Assembly: GCF_003355455.1 (NCBI RefSeq)
Contig: NZ_CP031357.1
Span: 102,501 to 166,500, forward strand
Direction: 5' to 3'
DNA: 64,000 nucleotides
Source of the DNA: Erythrobacter aureus
GTDB taxonomy: Bacteria > Pseudomonadota > Alphaproteobacteria > Sphingomonadales > Sphingomonadaceae
Positions 43,247 through 51,823 of the stretch are shown piece after piece. The position numbers and the translations under genes are program-made. Each line of letters opens with the position of its first letter. The first letter of the stretch is position 1. The notes beneath the pieces were generated by a model that did not search any database, was not told the origin of the DNA, and worked only from the letters and a program-made list of their open reading frames with translations.

Positions 43247-44263
43247 TCAGCGCCGGGTAAGCGCTTCCTCGCTTTGCGCCATCAGCTTGCCGATGATGAC
43301 CGCGACCGGCTCTTCTTCCTTGAGCATGCCGACAGACTGACCTGCCATCAGGCTGCCATTTTCGACATCGCCATCGATAACCGCGCGGCGGAGCGCGCCA
43401 GCCCAGTAATGCTCGATCTGCAATTGGGCCTCGGCCATCGCGATGTCCTCGCGGTCGAGGATCGCGGCGACTTCGCGCTGCTTGGCGGTAAACTCTTCGG
43501 TGCCCTTGTTCTTGAGCGCGCGCACCGGGATTACCGGCAGGCGCGGGTCGACCTGGACGCTGGCAATCGCATCGCGGGCACTGGCGCGAAAGAAGGCTTT
43601 CTTGAAGTCCGGATGGGCGATGCTCTCGCACGCGCAGGCGAAGCGCGTGCCGAGCTGGACGCCCGCCGCGCCCATTTCGAGGTAGCCCGCAATGGCTTGT
43701 CCGCGACCGATACCGCCAGCGACGAAGATCAGGTGATCCTCGGCCAGTTCGGGGAGCATTTCCTGCGCCAGCACGCTGGTCGAAACCGGGCCGATATGGC
43801 CGCCTGCTTCCATGCCCTCGATTACCAGCGCGTCGGCGCCCGAGCGCAGCAGCTTCTTCGCCAGCGCCAGGGTTGGTGCGAAACAGATGACCTTGGCCGG
43901 ATGGTCGCCGCCCTTGATCGCCTCGACACTACCCTTGGGCGGGATGCCCCCGGCCAGCACGACATGGCTCACACCAGCCTTATCGCAGACCTCGATAAGG
44001 TCGAAAAGCTGAGGATGCATGGTGATGAGGTTCACGCCGAAAGGTTTGTCGGTCAGCTTTTGCGTCTCGGCAATTTCTGTCTCGAGCAGCTCGGGCGTCA
44101 TCGCTCCGCAGGCAATCACGCCGAAGCCGCCCGCATTGGAAATGGCCGAAACCAGATTGCGTTCGGACACCCAGCTCATCGCGCCGCACAGGATAGCGGT
44201 TTCGCTGCCGAGAAAATCTGCGCCGCGCTGCATCAGGCGGGCGGTCTTGGGATAGTCGTTCAT
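43247..44263 (-). CDS. Nitronate monooxygenase / FMN-dependent oxidoreductase
   Basis: 338 residues, TIM-barrel flavoprotein of the NMO/FabK-like family. Visible: AILCGAMSWVSERNLVSAISNAGGFGVI at the N-terminus (split by eye into the FMN-binding start), GADALVIEGMEAGGHIG, and IFVAGGIGRGQAIAGYL followed by MGAAGVQLGTRF for the phosphate-binding loop. It oxidises nitronates or related compounds with FMN. It lies between purU and purT on the same strand; a link to purine synthesis is not evident. Confidence 0.88.
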   Translation of the reverse strand: MNDYPKTARLMQRGADFLGSETAILCGAMSWVSERNLVSAISNAGGFGVIACGAMTPELLETEIAETQKLTDKPFGVNLITMHPQLFDLIEVCDKAGVSHVVLAGGIPPKGSVEAIKGGDHPAKVICFAPTLALAKKLLRSGADALVIEGMEAGGHIGPVSTSVLAQEMLPELAEDHLIFVAGGIGRGQAIAGYLEMGAAGVQLGTRFACACESIAHPDFKKAFFRASARDAIASVQVDPRLPVIPVRALKNKGTEEFTAKQREVAAILDREDIAMAEAQLQIEHYWAGALRRAVIDGDVENGSLMAGQSVGMLKEEEPVAVIIGKLMAQSEEALTRR

Positions 44264-44311
44264 CCGCAGGGCGCTTAAGCCCAGCTCGCCGTTACGGCAA
44301 GCCGGGATGCA

Positions 44312-45472
44312 TCAATCGCCATAGACGATCCGCACCCGGTGCGCCGCATCGCGCGCCTTGCGACGGGCCTCGTCGGTATCGCCTGCGCTCGCCAGTGCCA
44401 CACCCATGCGGCGGTAGGGGCGGCTGGTCGGCTTGGCGAAGATGCGCAAATCGGCGCCATCGGCCATGGCTTCGGCGAGGCATTCATAGGACAGGCTGGC
44501 GCTGTCGCGCTCGGCAAGGATGACGGCGCTGGCGGCGGGGCGCGCGCGCAACTCTGCAGGGATCGGCAGGCCCATCACCGCGCGGGCGTGGAGATCGAAT
44601 TCGGTCAGATTCTGGCTGACCAGCGTCACCATGCCGGTATCGTGCGGACGCGGCGAAAGCTCGGAGAAGATCACCTCCTCGCCCTTCACGAAGAACTCGA
44701 CCCCGAACAGGCCATAGCCGCCCAGATCGTCGACCACCGTTTTCGCCATTTCCTGCGCCCTGGCGATCGCGGCATCGGACATGGGCGTCGGCTGCCAGCT
44801 TTCCTGATAATCGCCGCGCTCCTGCCGGTGGCCGATGGGCGGGCAGAAGGTGACGCCGCCTCGGTGCCGCACGGTCAACAGAGTGATTTCGTAGTCGAAA
44901 TCGACAAATTGCTCGACGATTACCCGCTGCCGGTCGCCGCGCATATTGGCGTGAGCATAGTCCCAGGCCGCCTCCAAATCCTCTTCGCGGCGCACGGTCG
45001 ACTGGCCCTTGCCGCTCGACGACATGACCGGCTTGATCACACAGGGAAACCCGGTGTGCTTCGCAGCGGCCCTCACCTCTTCCAGGTTCTTGGCATAGCG
45101 GTATTTCGAGGTGACGAGGCCCAGCTCGTTCGCCGCGAGGTCGCGGATGGCATCGCGGTTCATCGTCAGCTGCGCCGCCCGCGCCGAGGGGACGACGGTA
45201 AAGCCCTCCTCCTCCAGTTCGGCCAGCACCGAGGTTCGGATCGCCTCGATTTCGGGCACGATATAGTCGGGCCGGTGCTTCTCGGCCGCCTCGCGCAGCT
45301 TCTCGCCATCGAGCATGGAGAACACTTCGCGCGCATCGGCAAGCTGCATCGCAGGCGCGTGGTCATAGGAATCGCAGGCGATCACATAGGCCCCGAGCCG
45401 CTTGGCCGAGATCACGAATTCGCGCCCCAGCTCGCCCGAACCGAGCAGAAGGATTCTCGCAGTGTGGCTCAC
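44312..45472 (-). CDS. purT: Formate-dependent GAR transformylase
   Basis: 386 residues, ATP-grasp enzyme that makes formyl-GAR from GAR, formate and ATP in purine synthesis. Motifs: ILLLGSGELGREF at the N-terminus, PEIEAI, CVIKPVMSSSGKGQS (ATP-grasp loop) and YGLFGVEFFVKGEEVIFSE (metal ligands). The start is GTG at 45472, overlapping the aspartokinase TGA (GTGA), so translation is coupled. PurU nearby can supply formate. Confidence 0.95.
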   Translation of the reverse strand: MSHTARILLLGSGELGREFVISAKRLGAYVIACDSYDHAPAMQLADAREVFSMLDGEKLREAAEKHRPDYIVPEIEAIRTSVLAELEEEGFTVVPSARAAQLTMNRDAIRDLAANELGLVTSKYRYAKNLEEVRAAAKHTGFPCVIKPVMSSSGKGQSTVRREEDLEAAWDYAHANMRGDRQRVIVEQFVDFDYEITLLTVRHRGGVTFCPPIGHRQERGDYQESWQPTPMSDAAIARAQEMAKTVVDDLGGYGLFGVEFFVKGEEVIFSELSPRPHDTGMVTLVSQNLTEFDLHARAVMGLPIPAELRARPAASAVILAERDSASLSYECLAEAMADGADLRIFAKPTSRPYRRMGVALASAGDTDEARRKARDAAHRVRIVYGD

Positions 45473-46749
45473 GCCGCCTCGTCCGCGGCATCCAAGCCAT
45501 ATGCTGTGTGCAGCACGCGAACCGCCAGTTCGGTTTCGTCCTCGTCGATCAGCACGCTGACCTTGATCTCGCTGGTGGTGATCGCCTGGATGTTGATCCC
45601 GCGATCGGCCAGGGCAGAGAACATCGTGCTGGCGACGCCCGCATGGCTTTTCATCCCCACGCCGACGACGCTGATCTTGGCGATCTTGCTGTCGGTAATC
45701 AGGCGGTTGTAACCGATATCCTCGCGCTTATCCTCAAGCAGCGCCTGCGCACGCGCGAGGTCGGCCTGCGGAACGGTAAAGGTCACGTCGGTCTCACCCT
45801 TGTCGCGGCCGACGTTCTGGATGATCATATCGACATTGATGCTGGCCGCTGCCAGGGGCTCGAAGATATGGGCCACCGCGCCGGGCTTGTCGGGCACGCG
45901 GGTGAGGATCACCTTGGCCTCGTTCTTGTCATGCGCGATGCCGGTCACGTGCTGGCGTTCCATATCGCCCTTCTCCACCAGTTCGTTCATTTCTTCCTCC
46001 GACACGATCATCGTGCCGGGGTATTCGTCGGCAGGGATGGCATCCTCGCCGACGAAGCTTGAGAGAACCTGCACGCGCACGCCCTCTTTCATCGCAAGCC
46101 CGACCGAGCGCGTCTGGAGCACTTTGGCCCCCACGCTCGCGAGCTCGAGCATTTCTTCATAGGTCACCGCCTTCTGCTTCTTCGCCTTGGCGACGATGCG
46201 CGGGTCGGTGGTGTAGACGCCGTCGACGTCGGTGTAGATGTCGCAGCGATCGGCCTTGATCGCCGCCGCAACGGCCACCGCCGATGTGTCCGACCCACCA
46301 CGCCCCATGGTGGTGATACGGTTCAGTTCGGAGACACCCTGGAACCCGGGAATGACGGCGATCTCGCCTGCTTCAAGCGCTTCGATCAGTGCCGGGGAAT
46401 CGATCGTCTCGACACGCGCTTTGGAATGGCTTTCGACCGTGCGCACGGGCAGTTGCCAGCCGAGCCAACTGCGCGCCTTGCAGCCCAGCGATTGCAGTGT
46501 GAGCGCCAGCAGACCGCTGGTCACCTGCTCACCGCTGGCGACGACCACGTCGTATTCCGCCGGATCGTAGAGCGCATTGGCCTCGCGGCAGAAATTGACC
46601 AGCCGATCGGTCTCGCCCGCCATTGCGGAAACCACCACCGCGACCTCGTGCCCGCGCGCCGCCTGTTTGCGCACGATATTCGCCACGCGCCGAATGCGCT
46701 CGGTCCCCGCCATGGAGGTGCCGCCGAATTTCATCACGATACGGGCCAA
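45469..46749 (-). CDS. lysC: Aspartate kinase
   Basis: 426 residues. Catalyses the first step of Lys/Thr/Met synthesis. Motifs: VMKFGGTSM, TMGRGGSDTSAVA and the ATP region DIYTDVDGVYTTDPR; two C-terminal ACT domains (about residues 265-420) for feedback control. The start is taken as TTG 46749 (LARIVMKFGG), with GGAG about 10 nt upstream; ATG 46734 would remove only five residues. Divergent from ubiG with about 50 nt between. Confidence 0.93.
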   Translation of the reverse strand: MARIVMKFGGTSMAGTERIRRVANIVRKQAARGHEVAVVVSAMAGETDRLVNFCREANALYDPAEYDVVVASGEQVTSGLLALTLQSLGCKARSWLGWQLPVRTVESHSKARVETIDSPALIEALEAGEIAVIPGFQGVSELNRITTMGRGGSDTSAVAVAAAIKADRCDIYTDVDGVYTTDPRIVAKAKKQKAVTYEEMLELASVGAKVLQTRSVGLAMKEGVRVQVLSSFVGEDAIPADEYPGTMIVSEEEMNELVEKGDMERQHVTGIAHDKNEAKVILTRVPDKPGAVAHIFEPLAAASINVDMIIQNVGRDKGETDVTFTVPQADLARAQALLEDKREDIGYNRLITDSKIAKISVVGVGMKSHAGVASTMFSALADRGINIQAITTSEIKVSVLIDEDETELAVRVLHTAYGLDAADEAA

Positions 46750-46802
46750 GCGCTGGGGTCTCCGTGCTGGAATTACCGGGATACGGCTGCTAGCCAGAGC
46801 GC

Positions 46803-47573
46803 ATGAGCGATGCAACCACGCAGCCGAGTAGCAATACTTCGGCCAGCACAAATTCCGGCCCAACGATCCGGCCCGACGAGGCCGCGCATTTCGGCAGGCT
46901 GGCCAAGGACTGGTGGGACCCGAAGGGCTCGTCCGCCATGCTCCACCGGCTCAACCCGGTGCGTCTCAAGTTCCTGCGCGAAGCGATCGACCTGCATTGG
47001 GCGGTCGATATCGAGGCGCGCAACCCGCTTACCGGAAAGAGCGCGCTCGATGTCGGCTGCGGTGCGGGCCTGCTATGCGAACCACTCACACGGCTGGGGG
47101 CTGAGGTGACGGGGGTCGATGCCGCACCGGAGAATGTCGCGGCCGCCGCGCTTCATGCGGAAGGCACGGGGCTCGATATCCGCTATATCGCGGGCGAGAT
47201 CGGCGGCCTCGACATCGACACCTTCGATCTCGTCACCGCGATGGAGGTGATCGAGCATGTCGCCGACAAACGGGCCTTCGTCGCTGCGCTCGCGGAGAAG
47301 CTGGCGCCCGGCGGGCTTATGGTCCTTTCCACTCCCAACCGCACGCCGCAGTCGCGTCTGCTGATGATCGGCGCCGCGGAAGGCATCGGGCTGATTCCCA
47401 AGGGCACGCATCACTGGGACGATTTCATCGCGCCCGAAGAACTGGGCGAACTGCTCGACGAAGCCGGGCTCGAAATGGGTGATCCGAAAGGCATCGGCTT
47501 TTCGCCCACCAAGGGCCTGCACCTGTCCGGCGATCTATCGCTGAACTATATCGTCACCGCCCGAGCGCGCTGA
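46803..47573 (+). CDS. ubiG: Ubiquinone biosynthesis O-methyltransferase
   Basis: 256 residues, class I SAM methyltransferase. DEAAHFGRLAKDWWDPKG and LNPVRLKFLRE are UbiG signatures; SAM motif I is ALDVGCGAGLL; later TPNRTPQSRL and KGTHHWDDFI. It performs both O-methylations in ubiquinone synthesis. The 3' end overlaps the convergent GDPD gene by 20 nt. Confidence 0.95.
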   Translation: MSDATTQPSSNTSASTNSGPTIRPDEAAHFGRLAKDWWDPKGSSAMLHRLNPVRLKFLREAIDLHWAVDIEARNPLTGKSALDVGCGAGLLCEPLTRLGAEVTGVDAAPENVAAAALHAEGTGLDIRYIAGEIGGLDIDTFDLVTAMEVIEHVADKRAFVAALAEKLAPGGLMVLSTPNRTPQSRLLMIGAAEGIGLIPKGTHHWDDFIAPEELGELLDEAGLEMGDPKGIGFSPTKGLHLSGDLSLNYIVTARAR

Positions 47574-48588
47574 GCACCAGCGCGGGATCGTCGGTAAATA
47601 CGCCATCGGCGCCCGAGGCGCGCACCATGCGCGCGAGCGTGCCAAGATCGCCCGCCGCGCCCTGCCCAGCCCCACGGCGTAGCGCGGGCGGGAGGAAGGC
47701 GTTCTCCTTACGCAGCGTCCAGGGATGAACCTTTAGACCCACCGCATGCGCGTCACCGACAAGGCCTGTCGAAGTGCCATCGGCTGACAGAACATGGCCG
47801 AGATGCGGACCAATTCCATCGGCATAGCCCGCCACTTCGGTAAGACCCGAAGGAGTCAGTATATCAGCCCAGCTCGTCGCGGGTTCGTCATAGGGGCCGC
47901 CTTGGGATGAAATCAGCAGCACAAGAGGGGTTTCGACCAGCGCATTCAACCGCTTGAGCGGCCCGACCTCGAAGACTTGCACGAAGACCAGATCGTCCGC
48001 ATCGTCGAGATCGGCCTTGCGCAGGGCGGTGGCGAGCAGATCGACCGTATCGATTCCTGCCTCTTGGAACAGCCAGGTCGGGTGCTTCAATTCCGGATAG
48101 ATGCCGATCCGCCTGCCGGTCTCGGCCTCTTTTGCCCGTACCAGTGCGGCGATCTCCTCAAAAGTAGGGATCTGATAGAGGCCGTCGAAACGCGCATTGC
48201 CGGGGCGCAGGCCCGGCAGCCGCTCGCGCACGCGCAGGCTGCGCAATTCGGCGAGCGTGAAGTCCTCGGCGAACCATCCAGTGACCAGCCGCCTCTCTAT
48301 CGTCTTCGAGCGCTTGCGATCGGCAAACTCCTCGCGGCTCGCGACATCGGTCGTTTCGCCAATCTCGGTTTCGTGCCGGGCGACGAGCTGCATGTCCTTC
48401 GTGGCCACCAGATCGGGCTCGATGTAATCCGCCCCCTGATCGATCGCGCGCTCATAGGCCGCCAGCGTATGCTCGGGCCGTTCGCCGCTGGCCCCGCGAT
48501 GCGCGATCACTATGAAGTCCTGCGCCGTCGCCGCTGCCGCCGATGGGACGGCCAGCGCCGCAAGGATCAGGAGAAGTGCGCGGACCAT
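47554..48588 (-). CDS. Glycerophosphodiester phosphodiesterase, exported
   Basis: 344 residues with a signal peptide (LLLILAALAVPSAAAATA). GDPD TIM barrel: IAHRGASGERPEHT (catalytic His, metal Glu region), then GADYIEPDLVATKD and a second His in VARHE. It hydrolyses glycerophosphodiesters to alcohol and glycerol-3-phosphate in the periplasm. Overlaps the upstream ArsC-like gene by 22 nt on the same strand, so the two are coupled. Confidence 0.93.
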   Translation of the reverse strand: MVRALLLILAALAVPSAAAATAQDFIVIAHRGASGERPEHTLAAYERAIDQGADYIEPDLVATKDMQLVARHETEIGETTDVASREEFADRKRSKTIERRLVTGWFAEDFTLAELRSLRVRERLPGLRPGNARFDGLYQIPTFEEIAALVRAKEAETGRRIGIYPELKHPTWLFQEAGIDTVDLLATALRKADLDDADDLVFVQVFEVGPLKRLNALVETPLVLLISSQGGPYDEPATSWADILTPSGLTEVAGYADGIGPHLGHVLSADGTSTGLVGDAHAVGLKVHPWTLRKENAFLPPALRRGAGQGAAGDLGTLARMVRASGADGVFTDDPALVLSALGR

Positions 48589-48914
48589 TCGTCTTCCTTG
48601 AAACCGACCAGCAGGGTGCCGTCATGTTCGACGACGGGTCGTTTGATCATGGAAGGGTTATCTTGCAGCAATTTGACGGCCTTGGCCGCATCGACATCGG
48701 CCTTCTCCTCCTCCGGCAGCCCGCGCCAGGTTGTGCCGCGGCGGTTGAGCACGGTATCGACACCCTCGGCCTCGATCCATTCGGCGAGCCTCGCGGAATC
48801 GGCACCTTCCTTCTTGTAGTCGTGAAAGACATAGTCGAGCTCCCGCGCGTCGAGCCATTTGCGCGCCTTCTTGACGGTGTCGCAATTGGGGATGCCGAAG
48901 ATATGGATGGTCAA
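48567..48914 (-). CDS. ArsC/Spx-family reductase-like protein
   Basis: 115 residues from TTG 48914, chosen because AGGA lies 8 nt upstream and the family begins here (IHIFGIPNC). Thioredoxin-like fold with catalytic C11 (NCDTVKKARKWL) and KRPVVEH near the C-terminus. Most like the YffB/ArsC-related group, for which arsenate reduction is not generally proven. Coupled to the GDPD gene. Confidence 0.88.
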   Translation of the reverse strand: MTIHIFGIPNCDTVKKARKWLDARELDYVFHDYKKEGADSARLAEWIEAEGVDTVLNRRGTTWRGLPEEEKADVDAAKAVKLLQDNPSMIKRPVVEHDGTLLVGFKEDEWSAHFS

Positions 48915-49286
48915 GTTGCTTGTCCTGAAGTTTGAAACACCGGGCAGGCGACCCGGGCGGGAAAAGCGCCGGGGTCGAAAGGGCCGAAGGTCCAAGGCTC
49001 TGGAGCAAGGAATCGCAGCCGCATGCGCGTGTCATTAACTTGTTGGATCGCGGCGGGACAGGGCGGAATGACACGAACGGTACGGACAAATGACGCCCCG
49101 ACAAACATCGATCCCACCAGTTGGGATTTTCTCCCAACCTTGGGGATTTCGCCTCTATGGCAAGCTGCCCCATTGGCAATGAATTCCCCGTTTTCTGCGG
49201 TTTCCCGGATTTGGCACGGCTCCTGCAATCCTTCTGGCATCCGGCAAGACAAACTCGCCGACACGTAAAACGGAAGGAAATGCACC
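48915..49286. other. Regulatory region upstream of the small peptide pair
   Basis: About 370 nt between the ArsC-like start and the first small peptide gene. A hairpin GTTGGGA-TTTTC-TCCCAAC lies at 49120-49138. A long minus-strand open frame here has no ribosome site and is rejected. It should hold the promoter of the peptide genes. Confidence 0.4.
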
Positions 49287-49397
49287 ATGTTCGCCTCGAC
49301 CAACCAGAACGTCTTCGCCGCCGCTTTCGCCATCACGGTTTCGGCAGTGCTGTTCGCAACCGCCATCGTTCCCGCCAGCCCGGCAGTCTTCGCTTAA
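49287..49397 (+). CDS. Small hydrophobic peptide, copy 1
   Basis: 36 residues with GGAAGGA ahead of the ATG. After a short polar start (MFASTNQN) comes one hydrophobic stretch (VFAAAFAITVSAVLFATAI) and the ending VPASPAVFA. It has a close paralogue 59 nt downstream, with the same length and the same AVLFATAI/PASPA pattern. The conserved pair with individual ribosome sites makes it very likely to be translated. Single-pass membrane peptide or exported peptide; function unknown. Confidence 0.72.
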   Translation: MFASTNQNVFAAAFAITVSAVLFATAIVPASPAVFA

Positions 49398-49456
49398 TTC
49401 GATCGCGAAAGGCCGGAATCCACCTCGGCATCTCCCGGCACGAAAGGACCTCAGCC

Positions 49457-49567
49457 ATGTTCACCTTCGCCAGTCGCAGCCTTTACGCCGCAGCCTTCTC
49501 GATCGCGATCTCCACCGCGCTGTTCGCGACGGCGATCATCCCGGCGAGCCCGGCCGCTTTTGCCTGA
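49457..49567 (+). CDS. Small hydrophobic peptide, copy 2
   Basis: 36 residues, AAAGGACC upstream. MFTFASRSLYAAAFSIAIS followed by TALFATAIIPASPAAFA. It matches copy 1 at about two thirds of positions, and its AxPA endings could be signal-peptidase sites. Tandem duplication of a functional small gene is the simplest reading. Confidence 0.72.
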   Translation: MFTFASRSLYAAAFSIAISTALFATAIIPASPAAFA

Positions 49568-49624
49568 TCGAGGCCAGAAGCCGCGCACGGACATGGCGCA
49601 ACCGTTCGAGCCCTGCGTTTTGCG

Positions 49625-50098
49625 CTAGCGCTTCGGAGCCAGATGCGCATCGGCAATCGCCACCGCCAGCGCATCGGCGGCATCGGCCCCGGCAATCATT
49701 GCGCCGGGCAGCAGAATCTTGAGCATGGCCTGGATCTGCGTTTTGTCCGCCCCGCCCGTGCCGACCACCGATTTCTTGACCAGCCGCGCGGCGTGTTCAT
49801 TCACCACCAGCCCCGCTCCACCGCATGCTGCCAGTACGGCGCCCCGCGCCTGCGCGAGCTTGAGCGTCGATTGCGGGTTCTTGTTGACGAAGATCTCTTC
49901 GGCAGCCGCCCGATCGGGCCGATGCGTGGCGATGACCTCCGCCAAGGCCTCATGCAGCATGGCCAGCCGTTCGGCCATCGGCGCCTTCGGATCGGTCGGA
50001 ACCTGTCCGTTGGCGACATGCGCGATGCGCGAGCCCTCGGCCCGGATCACACCCCAGCCGGTGCAACTCAGCGAGGGATCAAGGCCAAGAATGATCAT
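49625..50098 (-). CDS. ruvC: Holliday junction resolvase RuvC
   Basis: 157 residues. RNase H-fold endonuclease that cuts Holliday junctions. Catalytic acids: D7 (LGLDPSLSCTGWG), Glu in AAEEIFVNKN, and the Asp pair in GADAADALAVAIA. VNEHAARLVKKSVVGTGGADK is the usual central motif. No ruvA or ruvB follows; downstream are the convergent peptide genes. Upstream is yebC, as in many proteobacteria. Confidence 0.96.
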   Translation of the reverse strand: MIILGLDPSLSCTGWGVIRAEGSRIAHVANGQVPTDPKAPMAERLAMLHEALAEVIATHRPDRAAAEEIFVNKNPQSTLKLAQARGAVLAACGGAGLVVNEHAARLVKKSVVGTGGADKTQIQAMLKILLPGAMIAGADAADALAVAIADAHLAPKR

Positions 50099-50108
50099 GG
50101 GCGTTCCC

Positions 50109-50210
50109 CTACCACTCGGGCAGGCCGATCATGAAGCCGAGCCGCCAGGCAAGTGCCAGCAGGAAAGCTCCGCCCAAAACCGAGGCTAGGAGCCAATCCC
50201 GCAAGCGCAT
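50109..50210 (-). CDS. 33-residue single-pass membrane peptide between yebC and ruvC
   Basis: Sequence starts MRLRDWLLASVLGGAFLL, continues hydrophobic and ends GFMIGLPEW. Positive residues at the front and one hydrophobic helix fit an inner-membrane peptide. The AGGA in front of its ATG overlaps the yebC stop codon (TAGGA), and ruvC begins 10 nt after its stop, so it fits tightly into the operon. Confidence 0.5.
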   Translation of the reverse strand: MRLRDWLLASVLGGAFLLALAWRLGFMIGLPEW

Positions 50211-50221
50211 AGCGAAAGGTC

Positions 50222-50968
50222 CTATCCGCCGACCTTGTCCATCACCTCGTCGGAGATGTCGTAATTGCCCCAGACGGTCTGAACATCGTCGTCATCCTCG
50301 AGCGCGTCGATCAGCTTGAGCAGGGTTCCGGCACCCTTCTCGTCCATTTCGACGGTGAGGTTGGGTTTCCATGCGAGCTTGACCGTCTCGGCTTCGCCAA
50401 GCGTCTTCTCAAGATCGCCGGCGACCTGGTGCAGATCTTCCGCCGCAGTCCAGATCTCATGACCGTCTTCGGAGGACGAGATATCGTCCGCGCCCGCTTC
50501 CATCGCGGCTTCGAGGACCTTTTCCTCGTCGCCCGCATCGGCCGGGTAGAAAATGAAACCGAGGCGTTCGAATCCGTGCGCGACCGAACCTTCGGTGCCG
50601 AGATTGCCGCCATTCTTCGAAAAGGCAGTGCGTACGGCAGTGGCGGTGCGGTTGCGGTTGTCGGTCAGCGCCTCGACGATAATGGCGCTTCCGCCCGGGC
50701 CGTAGCCTTCGTAGCGGACCTCTTCGTAATTCTCGTCATCGCCGCTGGTCGCCTTGTCGATCGCGCGCTGGATGTTGTCCTTCGGCATCGACTGCGCCTT
50801 GGCGTTGTTGACGGCCAGGCGCAGGCGCGGGTTCATATCCGGGTCGGGCATGCCCATCTTCGCGGCCACGGTGATTTCGCGGCTGAGCTTGGAAAACAGG
50901 TTCGAGCGCTTCTTGTCCTGCGCGCCCTTGCGATGCATGATGTTCTTGAACTTGGAATGGCCGGCCAT
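50222..50968 (-). CDS. YebC/PmpR family DNA-binding regulator or translation factor
   Basis: 248 residues, full length. MAGHSKFKNIMHRKGAQDKK at the start and YEGYGPGGSAIIVEALTDNRNRT in the middle are diagnostic. Members are described as transcription regulators or as factors relieving ribosome stalling. It leads the yebC - small peptide - ruvC operon. Confidence 0.95.
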   Translation of the reverse strand: MAGHSKFKNIMHRKGAQDKKRSNLFSKLSREITVAAKMGMPDPDMNPRLRLAVNNAKAQSMPKDNIQRAIDKATSGDDENYEEVRYEGYGPGGSAIIVEALTDNRNRTATAVRTAFSKNGGNLGTEGSVAHGFERLGFIFYPADAGDEEKVLEAAMEAGADDISSSEDGHEIWTAAEDLHQVAGDLEKTLGEAETVKLAWKPNLTVEMDEKGAGTLLKLIDALEDDDDVQTVWGNYDISDEVMDKVGG

Positions 50969-51002
50969 GGTTTCGCTTTGCGTAGCTGAGATGGTTGGAC
51001 GT

Positions 51003-51018
51003 ATTCTCGCGAGAGAAT
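51003..51018. promoter_or_regulatory. Palindrome between yebC and the CPBP gene
   Basis: ATTCTC-GCGA-GAGAAT, a perfect 6-bp inverted repeat with a self-complementary CTCGCGAG centre, in the 71-nt divergent space. Candidate operator or promoter element for either gene. Confidence 0.35.
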
Positions 51019-51039
51019 CTTGGGGGTCGCCTTAGCCGC

Positions 51040-51822
51040 ATGGATGCAATCACGACAAGTGGCGAGAGCGCGGTGACGCCTGCCATGACCATGCGGGGCG
51101 AATGGAGCCGGTTCCTCGGCTTCCTCCGGCGTCCGGTCCTGCCGACACGTGCGCCCCTGCCACAGGTGGCAGGCCTGATCGCGGTGCTGCGCCTGTTCGC
51201 TCTCGACCTGCTCGTGATGAGCGGATTGCTGGCAATCGCCGGGATCGTCATCGCGACGGGTGTCGACATGCCCGAAACGGCGCTGGCCGGAATGGACATC
51301 GGACCAGGTATCGTTTTCGCGGTGGTGGTTGTGGCGCCCCTGGCAGAAGAAATCGCATTTCGTGGCTGGCTATCGGGGCGACCGGGGCATCTGCTCGCCT
51401 TGGTCGCGCTCGTGGGCGGCGGCCTATCCGCTACGCTACTGCTGAGCGCGGCTGGCTTTTCTTACGGCGCGGATGCGCTGGAAACCGGGCTCGCCGCCAT
51501 GGCACTAGGCACATTGGGTGGCGCGCTGCTGGCACTGGTGGCGCTTTATCTGCTACGCCGACGCGAGGCCATGAGATGGTTCCAGCGGTGTTTTCCGCTG
51601 TTTTTCTGGGCCAGCACGCTGGCTTTCTCGCTTGTCCATCTGTTCAACTTTCCAGCCGATCAGATGGCCACGGCGCTGCCACTCGTACTGCCGCAGCTCG
51701 TGACCGGCACCATGCTCGGCTATCTGCGCGTGCATTATGGCTTGTGGGCAAGCATTATGCTGCATGCCCTCCACAATGGCGCTTTCATCTCGCTGGTTTT
51801 GCTCGCGAGCAGCGGAGCCTAG
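51040..51822 (+). CDS. CPBP family intramembrane metalloprotease
   Basis: 260 residues from ATG 51040 (no strong ribosome site; ATG 51085 or 51091 are alternatives). Multiple membrane segments. Catalytic motifs of the Rce1/CAAX-like family: APLAEEIAFRGWL (EExxxR), SLVHLFNF (His) and MLHALHNG. Members cleave substrates within or near the membrane, or immunity-type functions in bacteriocin clusters; none is evident here. Confidence 0.87.
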   Translation: MDAITTSGESAVTPAMTMRGEWSRFLGFLRRPVLPTRAPLPQVAGLIAVLRLFALDLLVMSGLLAIAGIVIATGVDMPETALAGMDIGPGIVFAVVVVAPLAEEIAFRGWLSGRPGHLLALVALVGGGLSATLLLSAAGFSYGADALETGLAAMALGTLGGALLALVALYLLRRREAMRWFQRCFPLFFWASTLAFSLVHLFNFPADQMATALPLVLPQLVTGTMLGYLRVHYGLWASIMLHALHNGAFISLVLLASSGA

Positions 51823-51823
51823 A

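Noticed and set aside
48911..49366. 151-codon minus-strand open frame covering the ArsC-like upstream region
   Set aside because: No ribosome site or family, and it is antisense to small peptide copy 1.
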